A stretch of 64,000 nucleotides of DNA from Frondihabitans sucicola (lineage in GTDB: Bacteria > Actinomycetota > Actinomycetes > Actinomycetales > Microbacteriaceae): NCBI RefSeq assembly GCF_030296615.1, contig NZ_AP027733.1:372001-436000 (forward strand), written 5' to 3'. The position numbers and the translations under genes are program-made. Below, piece by piece: positions 17,142 to 25,976 of this stretch; within the stretch, counting starts at the first letter, position 1, and every line of letters starts with the position of its first letter. The notes under the pieces were generated by a model. The model did no database searches and was not told where the DNA came from. It saw nothing but the letters and a program-made list of their open reading frames with translations.

Positions 17142-17537
17142 CTAGGCGGGCTGGGGCTCCGTGAAGGCGTTCGGGATGATCTGGTGTCGCGGGAAGCGCT
17201 TGACCTCTCGGTCGTGGAACTCCACCAAGAACTCATCATCCTTCGTGACGTGGGAGATGATGAGGCCGAGACGGTTGCCGACGCGGACCTTGTGCTCCAC
17301 GTCGATGTCGGCACGTTCCGCGCGGAGATACTCGCGCGCGTGCTCGGTGACGATGTGGCCGTCGGCCGGGATGTCGAGGGAGATCGCGAACTCCCCCACC
17401 TGCTCCTGCGTGTCGATCAGGACGAGGCGGTACTGGCCCTGGAGAGACGGATCGACCGCGCCGACGTTGATGATGAGGAACTCGTGTCCGGCATCCTCGA
17501 AGTCGTAGGCGACGGGTTCCGCTTCACGGCGGCTCAT
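17142..17537 (-). CDS. Tandem paralogue pair 16.7/17.1 kb, member 1 (131 aa)
   Basis: Paralogue of 16723-17109, sharing the order YRLVLIDTQEQVG, then a helix ending LRAERA, VRVGNRLGLII and IIPNAFTEPQPA. It is a small mixed alpha/beta protein with no recognised family. Overlaps the upstream membrane gene by 4 bases. Confidence 0.7.
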   Translation of the reverse strand: MSRREAEPVAYDFEDAGHEFLIINVGAVDPSLQGQYRLVLIDTQEQVGEFAISLDIPADGHIVTEHAREYLRAERADIDVEHKVRVGNRLGLIISHVTKDDEFLVEFHDREVKRFPRHQIIPNAFTEPQPA

Positions 17538-17877
17538 GCGTCGGCGCCGCCCGTCTTGGCGAGGGGTCCGGCGCCTGTTCTGCGGTCTCGGAGGCGGCTG
17601 ACGAGCAGGCTCATCTCGATGACAAGGGCGGCCGCTGCGGTGCCCGCCAGGACCCAGATGCAGATGGCGATCTGGGCATCAACGGGGTGCGCCACGCGAC
17701 CAGTGCTGCTCCGACGAAGCCGACCATCGTGTTGATGGCGGTGGCCATCCAGTCGAACCCGGCGAAGCGGAATCGGAAGTAGGAGATGAGCATGAAGGTC
17801 GCGAAGAGGATGATGCCCATCACGTGCAGCATCCCGTGCATGTCGCGCAGCGCTGCGATGTAGGGGTCGTGAGCCAT
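17534..17877 (-). CDS. Small membrane protein, frameshifted (about 114 aa)
   Basis: The start MAHDPYIAALRDMHGMLHVMG runs into a membrane segment and TAINTMVGFVGAALVA. Near 17690-17700 the frame shifts (one missing base) into HPVDAQIAICIWVLAGTAAA, a further membrane segment, and a basic tail. About three membrane spans in all. First gene of a seven-gene operon. Confidence 0.6.
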
Positions 17878-17958
17878 GGGGTAAGTCCATTCTTCGAGAC
17901 GGCCGCAATCGCGCGAATCGTACGCGTCTACAGTACACCGTGCACAGATATACCGTCA
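17878..17958 (-). promoter_or_regulatory. Class I promoter without leader hairpin
   Basis: TGACGG, 17 bp, TACTGT (17935-17930). The leader lacks the AGGGA hairpin and GAGAGGAC, unlike most class I units. Confidence 0.65.
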
Positions 17959-17995
17959 AACGTCTGCGCCGCGGCCGCGCTGGTGGTCAGGCGCC

Positions 17996-18301
17996 CTAAC
18001 GTCCATCCGGACGCGGGATGTCATCGAGGAGGAGGCGCTTGTGGCCGCTCGTGCTGCTGAGCGACTCGACGTAGATGACGCCCTCGGCGACGTACTCCTC
18101 GCGGAAGCCCCAGTCGTAGACCTCCTTGGCGAGGGTCGACTGCTTCTCGCGGGGCCGATGCAGGATCAGGGCTCGAACGAAGGCGGCCTTGGAGGCGAAT
18201 GTGCCGACGTAGTTGACCTGTCGGACCCAGTCGTCAAGGCCAAGCGCTTTCGCGGCCACGCCATCGACCATGGTGATCGCGTAGGTCGACTTCTTCGTCA
18301 T
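17996..18301 (-). CDS. Unknown small protein (101 aa)
   Basis: Not recognised. Starts MTKKSTYAITMVDGVAAKALG and has KAAFVRALILHRPREKQS in the middle. It ends with a Ser-rich, basic tail (SSTSGHKRLLLDDIPRPDGR). Single-gene unit with a full class I promoter. Confidence 0.7.
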   Translation of the reverse strand: MTKKSTYAITMVDGVAAKALGLDDWVRQVNYVGTFASKAAFVRALILHRPREKQSTLAKEVYDWGFREEYVAEGVIYVESLSSTSGHKRLLLDDIPRPDGR

Positions 18302-18373
18302 CGTGCCCAGCCCTCTCGTGCCCCGTCCCTCGGAAGCCCTTTCTACAGTACATGCCAGGAATGGTCACGTCAA
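18302..18373 (-). promoter_or_regulatory. Class I promoter and AGGGA leader (weak stem)
   Basis: TTGACG, 17 bp, TACTGT (18350-18345). CCG-AGGGA-CGG core stem, then GAGAGGGC. Confidence 0.75.
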
Positions 18374-18390
18374 TTGCCGGAGGTGCCAGC

Positions 18391-18406
18391 GGGTCGGGGA
18401 TGGGAG
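18391..18406. repeat. Dispersed 16-bp repeat, copy 5
   Basis: GGGTCGGGGATGGGAG on the + strand, between divergent units. Confidence 0.8.
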
Positions 18407-18480
18407 GGTGAGCGGAGCGGTATTCCCCGGCGCCCGGCAGTCGGCCTAGGCTCAGAGCCACATCGAGGAGGGTGTCGATC

Positions 18481-19296
18481 ATGACGGACGAACTGGCCGC
18501 CGACGCCTCACCCCTGCGCGTCAGGGCCGTTCGCGACAGCCTGTCTGTCGATGGCATCCGAGACTCTCCCGAGCGCGAGATCAGTGTCGGGATGTGGCTG
18601 CCGCGGGACAGCTTCGGCGCGGCCGTGGAGATCGACCACCTCCTGCGTGACCCGCGCTTGAACTATCACCCGGGCCGCGAGGGCCCTCTCGTACTGCGCC
18701 CGATCGACACCGATTTGACGACGATGACGCTCACCTGGGGGCACCGGGTCGACGAGGCGGTCTTCAACCTTGTCCCGAGCACGCGCATCCCGTTCACGGT
18801 GGCGCAGGTCCAGGTCATCGAGAGATGGATGCGGGCATCCGCGAGGCGACTTCACGCGCACCGCGCATTCCTCCGCGACGCCTGCACCCGAGGCATGTGG
18901 GACGCCGCCGAGGGCGCGACCGAATCCCTTCCCGCCGCCGATGAACTGATCGCCGGAGAGCTGGTCCTGACCTCGGTGTTGACGAACGTGCAGGGGCCGG
19001 ATTCGACGTGGCCCCTCGGCGTGGTCGAGGTCGACAGCGTCGGCACCCCCGAGGAGCCCTGTGACGCGTTCGTGGAGACCGCGACCCAGAAGCGGTTGGG
19101 CACGAGGACATCATCCCCGGATGCGGACTTCGACCAGCACTGGGAGCGGTTCACCGTCGACGAGAGCCAGTCGGAACTGACGCCCGAGGACTTGATCTTC
19201 TGGTACCAGCAGGCGTGCTGGCGGTTCACGCTCTACGACGATCTGTGGCTCAACTTCTGCCACCTGCTCACGGGACTGGAGCCCCCGACGCCCTAG
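18481..19296 (+). CDS. Unknown protein (271 aa)
   Basis: Not recognised. The ATG at 18481 has GAGGAGG 8 bases upstream, which favours it over the GTG at 18472. Acidic, Trp-rich soluble protein with IERWMRASARRLHAHRAFLR in the middle and LIFWYQQACWRFTLYDDLW near the C-terminus. No class I or II promoter is apparent. Convergent with the 19312 operon. Confidence 0.65.
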   Translation: MTDELAADASPLRVRAVRDSLSVDGIRDSPEREISVGMWLPRDSFGAAVEIDHLLRDPRLNYHPGREGPLVLRPIDTDLTTMTLTWGHRVDEAVFNLVPSTRIPFTVAQVQVIERWMRASARRLHAHRAFLRDACTRGMWDAAEGATESLPAADELIAGELVLTSVLTNVQGPDSTWPLGVVEVDSVGTPEEPCDAFVETATQKRLGTRTSSPDADFDQHWERFTVDESQSELTPEDLIFWYQQACWRFTLYDDLWLNFCHLLTGLEPPTP

Positions 19297-19311
19297 ACGC
19301 CGGTCCCTTCT

Positions 19312-19710
19312 CTAGGCGGCGGCGAGCTGCTGGCGGACGATCTGGATGCGGGTGCCGTCCATGGGCTCCGACTTCATGCCCAGGCCGTAGCCGCCGTGGC
19401 GACGTTCGAGAAGCTCGGAGTCGATGTCCCAGTATCGGAACGCTTCGAGCTGCGCTTCGGGGAGGGGGTAGAGCAGGTGGTCACGCCCGCGGATGGACGA
19501 GCAGTAGACGCACGAGGTGCCGCGGTAGATGCGATCGAGGACGTCGTTGGGGAACGCTGTGACGCTGACGTACTTCTCGCCAGGCTGGATCACTCGCTGG
19601 CAGTACCGGGACATCTTGTCGTCGCAAGGGTGGGCCTTGCGGGCCTTGCGAGCGATCAGGTACGACCCGTCCTTCTCCTCGTAGGTGCTCAGGTCCTTCG
19701 TGCGGGTCAT
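19312..19710 (-). CDS. Zinc-site-like small protein (132 aa)
   Basis: Contains AHPCDDKMSRYCQRVIQPGEKYV followed by SCVYCSSIRGRDH. This Cys/His, I-x-P-G-E-x-Y arrangement is typical of small actinophage and actinoplasmid proteins with a knuckle-type zinc site. A Lys/Arg-rich N-terminus precedes it. Last gene of a five-gene operon; function unknown. Confidence 0.7.
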   Translation of the reverse strand: MTRTKDLSTYEEKDGSYLIARKARKAHPCDDKMSRYCQRVIQPGEKYVSVTAFPNDVLDRIYRGTSCVYCSSIRGRDHLLYPLPEAQLEAFRYWDIDSELLERRHGGYGLGMKSEPMDGTRIQIVRQQLAAA

Positions 19711-20141
19711 GCGGCGACCGAGTGGATGTTGGAGATCGCGACCTCGAACTCGTAGGACACCCCTTCGGCGTTGGAGGCTGTGACCGTGATGGTGCCTCCC
19801 TGGCTGCCGATGACGCGGACTTGGAGGTCGGCGTCGCGCGAGTGCCCCATGGCGTCGATGATCGCGCGTTCGAGGTCGACGAGCGATGGCGGAGTGCCGT
19901 CTGCGCGCGTGGGGGCGCTGCGGACGATCTCGACGTCCTCGGCGTGGAAGATCATGTCGTTGATGCCGTGGCGGGTGCTGCCCGTGTAGTAGGGATGCGT
20001 GCCCTCGGTGTCGAAGTAGGTGCCGACGGTGATCTCCAGGCCTCCGGCGCGGCGGCGGCCGTCGACGGTGGACGCGCGAATGAGACGGACGACCGTGCCC
20101 TTGGGGATCGGGGTCGCCGCCTGGCCTCCTGTGTCGCTCAC
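19707..20141 (-). CDS. Tandem paralogue pair 19.7/20.1 kb, member 2 (144 aa)
   Basis: Aligns with the upstream gene product: P.G..VRLIR.S, GLEI.VG.., a H.EDVE..R segment, then L..LI and a C-terminal Val/Thr-rich strand pattern. Function unknown. Overlaps both neighbours by 4 bases. Confidence 0.7.
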   Translation of the reverse strand: MSDTGGQAATPIPKGTVVRLIRASTVDGRRRAGGLEITVGTYFDTEGTHPYYTGSTRHGINDMIFHAEDVEIVRSAPTRADGTPPSLVDLERAIIDAMGHSRDADLQVRVIGSQGGTITVTASNAEGVSYEFEVAISNIHSVAA

Positions 20142-20599
20142 AGCTCGTACTCGCGGATGTTGTCGGCGAAGACGTTGAACGTGAAGTCGAGGCCGTCGGC
20201 GGTCCGCGCCACGACCTCCACGGCGCCAAGGCTGGCGTCATAGCCGGTCTCGCTGATGCTGAAGGCGTCCTCGTCACGGCTGCTGATGATGAGGCCGCCG
20301 AGGGCACGCAGGAGGTCCTCGCGCGAGGGGAGGGTGCGGTTCGACTGCTGCTCGGCCGTGCGGATGACCTCCACGTCTTCGTGCAGGAAATTCGCGTTGT
20401 TGTAGCCACCGCGGCTGTTGCCCCAGTAGAACGCGATGCCGTCTTCGGCGAGGTCCGCGGAGATGAACTCGCCCACCTCGATCTCCAGCCCCTTGCTGCG
20501 CTGCTCGCCTGCGAAGTCGGAGTCGCGGATGAGGCGCACGAGCGTGCCTTCGGGGTGCGGCGTGATGACGGGCGCCGATGCCGGGGTGGTGGTCGTCAT
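20138..20599 (-). CDS. Tandem paralogue pair 19.7/20.1 kb, member 1 (153 aa)
   Basis: Paralogue of 19707-20141, sharing PEGTLVRLIRDS, KGLEIEVGEF, NFLHEDVEVIRTAE and a late beta-rich region (VEVVARTADGLDFTFNVF). Small SH3-like beta barrel is a guess. Function unknown. Confidence 0.7.
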   Translation of the reverse strand: MTTTTPASAPVITPHPEGTLVRLIRDSDFAGEQRSKGLEIEVGEFISADLAEDGIAFYWGNSRGGYNNANFLHEDVEVIRTAEQQSNRTLPSREDLLRALGGLIISSRDEDAFSISETGYDASLGAVEVVARTADGLDFTFNVFADNIREYEL

Positions 20600-21018
20600 G
20601 CTGCTTCTCCTTGGTTCTCGGTGCCGTTGGTGTCGAGGTCGGCGGGCGACCAGGAAGGGACGCGCTCGGCGTAGAAGCGCTCCTGCCAGTGGGCAAGAGC
20701 GTCCAGAAAATCCGGCTCGATGTGGTCGGGCGCCCGGACCTTGACCGCCAGCCCGGATCGTTCATCGATGACGCGCCAGTCGTTCATCGCTGCATCGCGG
20801 GGCTCGTTGGGATCGTCGAGTACGGGCTTCATGTGCGTGAGCTGGTCGAAGGTCACGTCCGGGCGGCCGCCACGGTCGTGCCGGTCCTGCCACTGAGTGA
20901 TCTGGACCCAGCACTGCTCCTCGCTCAGGAATGAGCCGGAGGTGGCGCGGCGGCCCGTCCGGGAGTCGACGATCTTCCACACTTCCGAGGCGAAGGCGGG
21001 GCTTGCTGCTGCGCTCAT
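20596..21018 (-). CDS. Protein with an internal duplication (140 aa)
   Basis: Two related halves: WKIVDSRTGRRATSGS ... ITQWQDRHDRGG and WRVIDERSGLAVKV ... LAHWQERFYAER. Each is a W-x-V-D-x-R/E-T/S-G strand followed by a helix ending in HWQER-like residues. Function not recognised. Overlaps neighbours by 4 bases and 1 base. Confidence 0.7.
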   Translation of the reverse strand: MSAAASPAFASEVWKIVDSRTGRRATSGSFLSEEQCWVQITQWQDRHDRGGRPDVTFDQLTHMKPVLDDPNEPRDAAMNDWRVIDERSGLAVKVRAPDHIEPDFLDALAHWQERFYAERVPSWSPADLDTNGTENQGEAA

Positions 21019-22159
21019 CAGGACGCAGCTTCTTCGTCGACGAGGTCGAAGCCGTAGACGAGCGAGGCGTAGAGCGCCTCAGCAGTGGCGACGAGGTAGG
21101 TAAGGTCGTGGCCCGAGCCGCCCATGCCGTTCTGGTCGACGTCCGCCACGATGCTTTCGAGGGCCTTGACGGCGGCGAGCACCTGACCGCGTCGGCCATC
21201 GCCGTAGACGGCGTCGCGAGGCGCGCCGGTGACCGCACGCACCCGCGGGGCCGCTTCGGTGAGCGTGCCGCGCCAGGAGGGGTCGTAGATGTCCAGGTGC
21301 TGGACGAGAGCGACCGTCAGGGTCCCGGCGAGCCAGCGCTCGTGAATCTCGGTGCGCCAGGCCTCGTAGAGCGGCACGTCGGCCTCGGTGAGCCCCCGCG
21401 GAGGAGCGTCAGGAATGCTCGGTCGTGACGGCTGATGTCTTCGCTGGGGAAAAGGCCCATCGAGTAGTAGCGGACGACGCTCGCGATCGAGCCAGCGCGC
21501 CATCCCGGCAGGTCCCTGTCGATGACTCGCTCGATCTCCGGCAGGAGAGTGCGGTCGTGGGCGAGGTGCCGAACGCCTTGCAGCCAGGTGAGTGCGGCGT
21601 CCATGTCGTCGCCGAGCACGCCTCGGGCGGCGAGGTCGAGGAACGCGTTGACGACGACGATCGATCCGGGGTTGCCTTCGACGGGGGCGGTTGCCTCCCG
21701 GAAGGTGCGCCACCCTGCGAGCCGAGCGTCGAGGAAGCTGGTCTGTTCGTCGTTCAGCTCGCCACGGCTTGCACGGCGGCCGAGGTCCGAGAGCCACGCC
21801 AGGTGCTGACTGTCGACCCGGTCGAACAGGCTGCCGTCGACGGCCTCGACGACGTACTCGCGCTCGGCCTCGGCGGCACGCTCGGCGGCGGTCGGGCGGC
21901 GACGGTTCTGCCAGCCGGGAAGGTGGATGTCGAGGAAGGCGGACTGCCTGGGGCTCAGGGTGCCCTCGTCCAGGCGCTTGCGCTTCCGGGAGAGGAAATG
22001 GCTCTGGGACTTGGTCAGGTTGATGTGGGGCCATCCGGGGCTCATTGCGATGATCGTGGCGCGGAACTGCTCGTCGTGCGGCGAGGCTTTGCCCGCGGCG
22101 CCACGGCGCTTCACGATGCCTCGTGCGCTCGGTGCGTCTTCGATCATGGCGATGCTCAT
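21018..22159 (-). CDS. LPGWR-repeat protein, five modules, frameshifted (about 380 aa)
   Basis: The ATG at 22159 starts MSIAMIEDAPSARGIVKRRG. PGW-type modules follow (SPGWPHI, LPGWQNR, LAGWRTF, LPGWRAG, DPSWRGT), with helices such as FLSRKRKRLDEGTLSPRQSAF that resemble helicase-associated domain sequence. The frame is lost in CCCCC at 21393-21397. One extra base continues GLTEADVPLYEAWRTEIHER to the stop at 21018. Likely DNA-binding. First gene of its operon under a class II promoter. Confidence 0.65.
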
Positions 22160-22193
22160 TCTTGCTTTCCCCTGGTGTCCCAAACTGTCCGCT

Positions 22194-22208
22194 TAGTGTA
22201 GCAGGTTG
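22194..22208 (-). promoter_or_regulatory. Class II promoter
   Basis: The reverse strand reads CAACCTGCTACACTA, about 35 bases before the ATG at 22159. Confidence 0.65.
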
Positions 22209-22306
22209 TTGCATACCACCCATTGGGGGGACACAGGGGTGTGACAGGCCGCAACTCCCCCGAAGATGGACTAGATGACAGCCCGTCATGTCGGCAGACT
22301 GCTCGA

Positions 22307-22510
22307 ATGGTCTTCGATTCCCGAAAAATCAAAGGCCCTCGGCGCCCTCCGGCATGGCTTATCGCTATCGCCGTGGGAGCCACTGGGGGATTAGTCGCAT
22401 GCGTCGCGCTCGGCCAGGGGATGGTCAGCGAGGTGGTCGTCATCGCGGATGCGGCAGTGACGACGGCAAGCCTTGTCGCGCTCTCGCGCTGGGTGAGAGC
22501 TAGGCCTTGA
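22307..22510 (+). CDS. Small membrane protein (67 aa), possible gene
   Basis: MVFDSRKIKGPRRPPAWLIA, then two membrane segments (about 17-35 and 39-58) and a basic end RWVRARP. The surrounding DNA is of lower GC. Its 3' end overlaps the corrected end of the convergent 22500-23572 gene, so the call is tentative. Confidence 0.4.
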   Translation: MVFDSRKIKGPRRPPAWLIAIAVGATGGLVACVALGQGMVSEVVVIADAAVTTASLVALSRWVRARP

Positions 22511-23572
22511 CGCGCCTGCTGCGCACCCGAGCGATATCGAGTGCGAACGGCGGCGTGGTGCGCCATCCGGGCATGGCCTGATCGAACAGGCGCGCCTCCC
22601 AGTCGAGGAGCTTCCCTCGGCATCCCGAAGGCGCAGCCGTTCGAGCCAGGACGCACTCGCTCGGCCGCCCTCCTCGAAGAGACGCGCCCGCAGGGCGAGG
22701 TCGACGTGCTTCTGGTCGCTCGGCTTCAGCGCGCGCTTCGAGAGGCGATCCAGGGTCATGACGCCTTCGCTGCGCCAGAGCGGGATCACCGCATCGAGGG
22801 CAGCGATCTGCTCAGGGTGAAGCTCTGCCTTGGCCTCCATCGTGCGCATGCGGGAGAGCCACGTGCTGGCGGCGCGGCCAGCGACCTGAAGCATGCTCCG
22901 CCGCGCGAGGTCCAGGTAGTACTCCTGCGTCTCGGTGAATCCCAGTTCGCCCCGTGTCTCCCCCGATCGCAATGGTGGCGCTGGGACCTTCTTGCGGCGC
23001 TTCAGGCGTTTTCTGGCAGCCGCGTCGAGGCTCGCGGCATCCTCGGTTCGCCATCTGGGCATCACGTCGTCCAGGACTGCCACCTGCGCGGCGCTCAGCG
23101 GGTCGCTCTGCTCGCGGGAGCGCATGGACTCAAGCCAGGCCGCCCAGTCGCTCACACGGCGCTCCAGCTCGCCTGCGAGTGCGAAGCGGAGGCGGCGGCG
23201 GTCGTTGTCGTCGAAGAGGTGCATGGCAGGCCCTCGGTCCGCTGGCCAGCGCTTGCCGTGGCGCTCGAACCAAGCGGCATCGAGGCGCTCGGCGTCGAGG
23301 GTGCGCCAGCCGGGAATGACGGTGTTGAAGATGGGGGTCTCGTGCGTCTCGGTCTTCCCGAAGCGTCGTCGCTGATTCTTCAGCCAGAGGTCCGGGTCTT
23401 CGGTGCTGAGTGCCATGCGGCCTTGCAGGGCCTCGAAGAGGATGTAACGCGTCCGCAGCGTCGCGCCGGGCCAACTGTCGATGAGGTACTTCTCGCCGAG
23501 CGCATCTGCGGCCGCGACATCGTCGACCTGCTGCTTGTCGTCCACGTTCCCCCTGGTGCCAATGTCTGCCAT
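22500..23572 (-). CDS. LPGWR-repeat protein, four modules, frameshifted (about 357 aa)
   Basis: The ATG at 23572 (MADIGTRGNVDDKQQ) has almost no leader. Modules end IPGWRTL, MPRWRTE, IPLWRSE and, after a frame change at 22614-22616 (GGG short by one), MPGWRTT. Each is preceded by a W-L-x-R-M/L-R helix and most are followed by LD..W..R or LDR. The corrected protein ends RVRSRRVKA at 22500. Adjacent to another member of the same family. Confidence 0.65.
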
Positions 23573-23604
23573 CGAGGCTATGCGAGTTCGAGACGCAAAT
23601 GACG

Positions 23605-23644
23605 ATGCCGACCGGCCCCAATTCGGGTGCCGATCGGCATTTTC
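23605..23644. terminator. Hairpin terminator
   Basis: ATGCCGACCGGC/GCCGATCGGCAT, 12-bp stem with one mismatch. TTTTC follows on the + strand. Confidence 0.55.
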
Positions 23645-23663
23645 TCGCTACCGGAGTAGCGCG

Positions 23664-24137
23664 TCAGTTGACGGCGATGGAGGCTACTCTCGCGCCGAGG
23701 TCGACGATGAGCGAGCGCGCCTGCTTGTTGACCATCGAGCGGAACTCATACTGCCCCTCCCCAATCTCGAACGCCCGGCTCCAGGCGAGTTCTTCACACC
23801 CGAGACGGTCGAAGGGGGCGTTGGCGGCGAGCCAGCGATTGATGATGAGTCGCTCGCTGGCGTAGCTGAGCTTCCGGGCCCCGCGGCGCGTGACGAGGAT
23901 GAGTCCGAAGACGAGGATGAGGGCCCCGCCGAGCATGAGGCCGAGTCGGTAGCCGCCCGGCAGCGGGAGCAGGAGCCCCAGTCCGATCGCCTGGATACCG
24001 CACAGGAGCGCCGCGATGGCGTAGTTGGACTGCATCTGGCCGGGACGGCCGCCACCGGCAGGGCCGTCCGTGAGGCGGCTGACGTTCAGATCGATGGAGG
24101 CGGATTTGGCCGCGGGGCGGATTGTCTCGTTGTTCAT
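23664..24137 (-). CDS. Two-helix membrane protein (157 aa)
   Basis: The N-terminal 40 residues are soluble and Gly-rich. Two membrane segments follow (about 42-60 IAALLCGIQAIGLGLLL and 67-85), then a soluble C-terminal region (LSYASERLIINRWLAANAPF) of about 70 residues. Single-gene unit with a class II promoter but a class I type leader. Function unknown. Confidence 0.7.
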   Translation of the reverse strand: MNNETIRPAAKSASIDLNVSRLTDGPAGGGRPGQMQSNYAIAALLCGIQAIGLGLLLPLPGGYRLGLMLGGALILVFGLILVTRRGARKLSYASERLIINRWLAANAPFDRLGCEELAWSRAFEIGEGQYEFRSMVNKQARSLIVDLGARVASIAVN

Positions 24138-24191
24138 GGTGTCCTCTCGTTGACCTGTCCCTCAGGTCGTGTCGCTTAGTGTAGCAGGTTG
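24138..24191 (-). promoter_or_regulatory. Class II promoter joined to an AGGGA-loop leader
   Basis: CAACCTGCTACACTA at 24191-24177, followed by the stem GACCTG-AGGGA-CAGGTC and GAGAGGAC. This shows the leader module is independent of promoter class. Confidence 0.75.
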
Positions 24192-24256
24192 CGTCCGACA
24201 ATCCCCAATCATGGGGTCGCGTGCGATCCCGTTTTCGTAACGCCCGTTACGGTCGA

Positions 24257-24291
24257 TTGACGCGCGTTGCATATGCATGTACTGTAGAGAG
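24257..24291 (+). promoter_or_regulatory. Class I promoter, near-leaderless
   Basis: TTGACG, 17 bp with TGCATATGCA, TACTGT (24280-24285). The ATG follows 6 bases later with no hairpin and no clear ribosome site. Confidence 0.75.
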
Positions 24292-24780
24292 ATGAGCAAG
24301 CCGACCGCGGTCATCTTCGACGTCGACGGGACTCTCGTCGACACGGGTCCGGTCAGGCACTACCTCAACCAGGACGACGGCACCCGGGACTTCAACGCTT
24401 TCCACGGCGCTTCCGCGTTCTGCCCGCCGATACCCGACACGATCGAGGCCATGCACCAAGCCGTCGTCGATGGACACCAGGTCATCGTCGTCACCGCCCG
24501 CAAGGCGAAGTGGCGCATCCTCACTGTCGGTTGGATGCGCTCCGTGGGCGCGCCGTTCGACGTCAACCACGTCTACATGCGGGGCGACTACGACCGCCGT
24601 CGCGACGTCGAGGTGAAGCGCGACATCCTCGCGAGCATCCAGCAGGACTTCGAGATCGTCCACGCGTTCGACGACAACCCGAACGTGATCGCCCTCTGGA
24701 TCGAGAGCGGCATCCCCGTCACCATCATCCCCGGCTACGACCCGGTCATCCCGCCATCCCCCGTGGGGGCGCTGGCGTGA
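24292..24780 (+). CDS. HAD-family phosphatase, polynucleotide-kinase 3'-phosphatase-like (162 aa)
   Basis: Clear HAD signatures: motif I FDVDGTLVDTG (nucleophile Asp10, acid/base Asp12), motif II VIVVTAR, a downstream Lys in VKRDIL and motif IV FDDNPNV. The inserts DFNAFHGAS and MRGDYDRRRDVEVK resemble the phosphatase domain of phage polynucleotide kinases (the T4 Pnk type), without a kinase domain. Likely removes 3'-phosphates from nucleic-acid ends; related nucleotide phosphatases are the alternative. Transcript almost leaderless. Coupled to the next gene by a GTGA overlap. Confidence 0.8.
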   Translation: MSKPTAVIFDVDGTLVDTGPVRHYLNQDDGTRDFNAFHGASAFCPPIPDTIEAMHQAVVDGHQVIVVTARKAKWRILTVGWMRSVGAPFDVNHVYMRGDYDRRRDVEVKRDILASIQQDFEIVHAFDDNPNVIALWIESGIPVTIIPGYDPVIPPSPVGALA

Positions 24781-25268
24781 TCCGAGCCTCAGGCTCCTAC
24801 GCGCTCTTCGAGGGGCGCTGGTACGCCTGCGACCACTACCCGCTGCCGGGTCGCGAACAGGAGGCTCTGCTGCGAGACGTCGCCGATCTCGACTCCGACT
24901 GGCTCCCTGGTCCAGGGTTCCAGCCCACCAAGCAAGCGCCTGAGACGTACTTCCGCCGCGTCGACGAAGCCCTCATCGAGGCTCGCATGAAGGTCGCCAC
25001 GACGTGCATATTCGGCAAGATCGGCCCCTTCGACATCTGGTCCGTCTTCGGGTACGACCCGGTCCGGGTCCTCGTGCGGTATGTCGGGGACGACCCGTCG
25101 AGCGCACTGGCGTTGCCAGGGTTCGAGAAGTCGACGAGCTACGACCTCATGGGCGAGGGTATCTTCGGGGCCTTCGATGCCGCGGCCGTCTCCGACGTCG
25201 TCGAGAAGACCGAACCGATGCCGACCCACTACGACCCCACCTACTTTGCGAAGAGGGATCACGCCTGA
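24777..25268 (+). CDS. Unknown protein in the HAD operon (163 aa)
   Basis: Not recognised. The GTG at 24777 overlaps the stop of the phosphatase. Soluble, Tyr/Asp-rich (YALFEGRWYACDHYPLP; IWSVFGYDPVRVLVRYVGDD). Co-expression with the phosphatase suggests a related nucleic-acid repair or counter-defence role, by context only. Confidence 0.65.
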   Translation: MIRASGSYALFEGRWYACDHYPLPGREQEALLRDVADLDSDWLPGPGFQPTKQAPETYFRRVDEALIEARMKVATTCIFGKIGPFDIWSVFGYDPVRVLVRYVGDDPSSALALPGFEKSTSYDLMGEGIFGAFDAAAVSDVVEKTEPMPTHYDPTYFAKRDHA

Positions 25269-25297
25269 GGCGGCAGCACTCTGCGCGAGCGCTTGCC

Positions 25298-25313
25298 CTC
25301 CCATCCCCGACCC
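25298..25313. repeat. Dispersed 16-bp repeat, copy 6
   Basis: Perfect CTCCCATCCCCGACCC, here bracketed by GCGAGC and GCTCGC. Confidence 0.8.
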
Positions 25314-25329
25314 GCTCGCACATCCCAGG

Positions 25330-25406
25330 TTGACGATACGAAGAGTGACGTGTACTGTAGAGTCATCACCGACGCTGAGGGACAGCGTCCGAGAGGGCCA
25401 CAGACC
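25330..25406 (+). promoter_or_regulatory. Class I promoter and AGGGA-loop leader
   Basis: TTGACG, 17 bp, TACTGT (25353-25358). Leader stem ACGCTG-AGGGA-CAGCGT, then CGAGAGGG. Confidence 0.85.
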
Positions 25407-25964
25407 ATGAGCACCATCATCCGCACTGACAGCGAGATCGCCGAAGACATGATCTTCGCAGCGGCAGGAATCACCGACGTCGACCTCTACGACTTCGACT
25501 ACCCGGAAGGCGTCGCAGCGACGCGCAAGGCCCTTCGCAACGGCCGCGGCCAGAGCGCGGGGCAGATTCGCCGCGTGCTCATCGGATGGCCGTCGGTCCC
25601 CGCAGCGTCCGACGCCGACGGCTTCGAGCTGGTCGGCCCCTCCGACGGGCGCCCGCTCGTCGTCGAGAACTTCCGCTCGCCCATGGGGATGAAGGTCATC
25701 AGTGGCCACGTCATCCTGTTCATGCAGTCCGAGAGCGGCAACGCCGTCGAGGTCATGCCGGGCGCCAAGGCCACCATCGTGAGCCTGGGTGGCCTCAAGA
25801 CGACCGTCACCGCGGCCGCGGGCTCCATCGTGAGCCTGCATGCGTTCGACGGCACCATCCAGCACGCAACGGGCGGCATCTCCACCACGCGTGCGACGGT
25901 CTGGGGCCCCCGCGAGGGCTCGGCCGACGTCACGGTCACCGGCGAAGCTAAACAGCTCCGGTAG
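25407..25964 (+). CDS. Unknown beta-rich protein (185 aa)
   Basis: The N-terminal 60 residues are helical and basic (ATRKALRNGRGQSAGQIRR). The rest is built of short Val/Thr/Gly strands in register (VISGHVILF, AVEVMPGAKATIVSLGGLK, TVTAAAGSIVSLHAFDG), like a small beta-solenoid or cupin-like fold. Function not recognised. Followed by an unusual hairpin array. Confidence 0.7.
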   Translation: MSTIIRTDSEIAEDMIFAAAGITDVDLYDFDYPEGVAATRKALRNGRGQSAGQIRRVLIGWPSVPAASDADGFELVGPSDGRPLVVENFRSPMGMKVISGHVILFMQSESGNAVEVMPGAKATIVSLGGLKTTVTAAAGSIVSLHAFDGTIQHATGGISTTRATVWGPREGSADVTVTGEAKQLR

Positions 25965-25976
25965 GCCCCCACAGAC

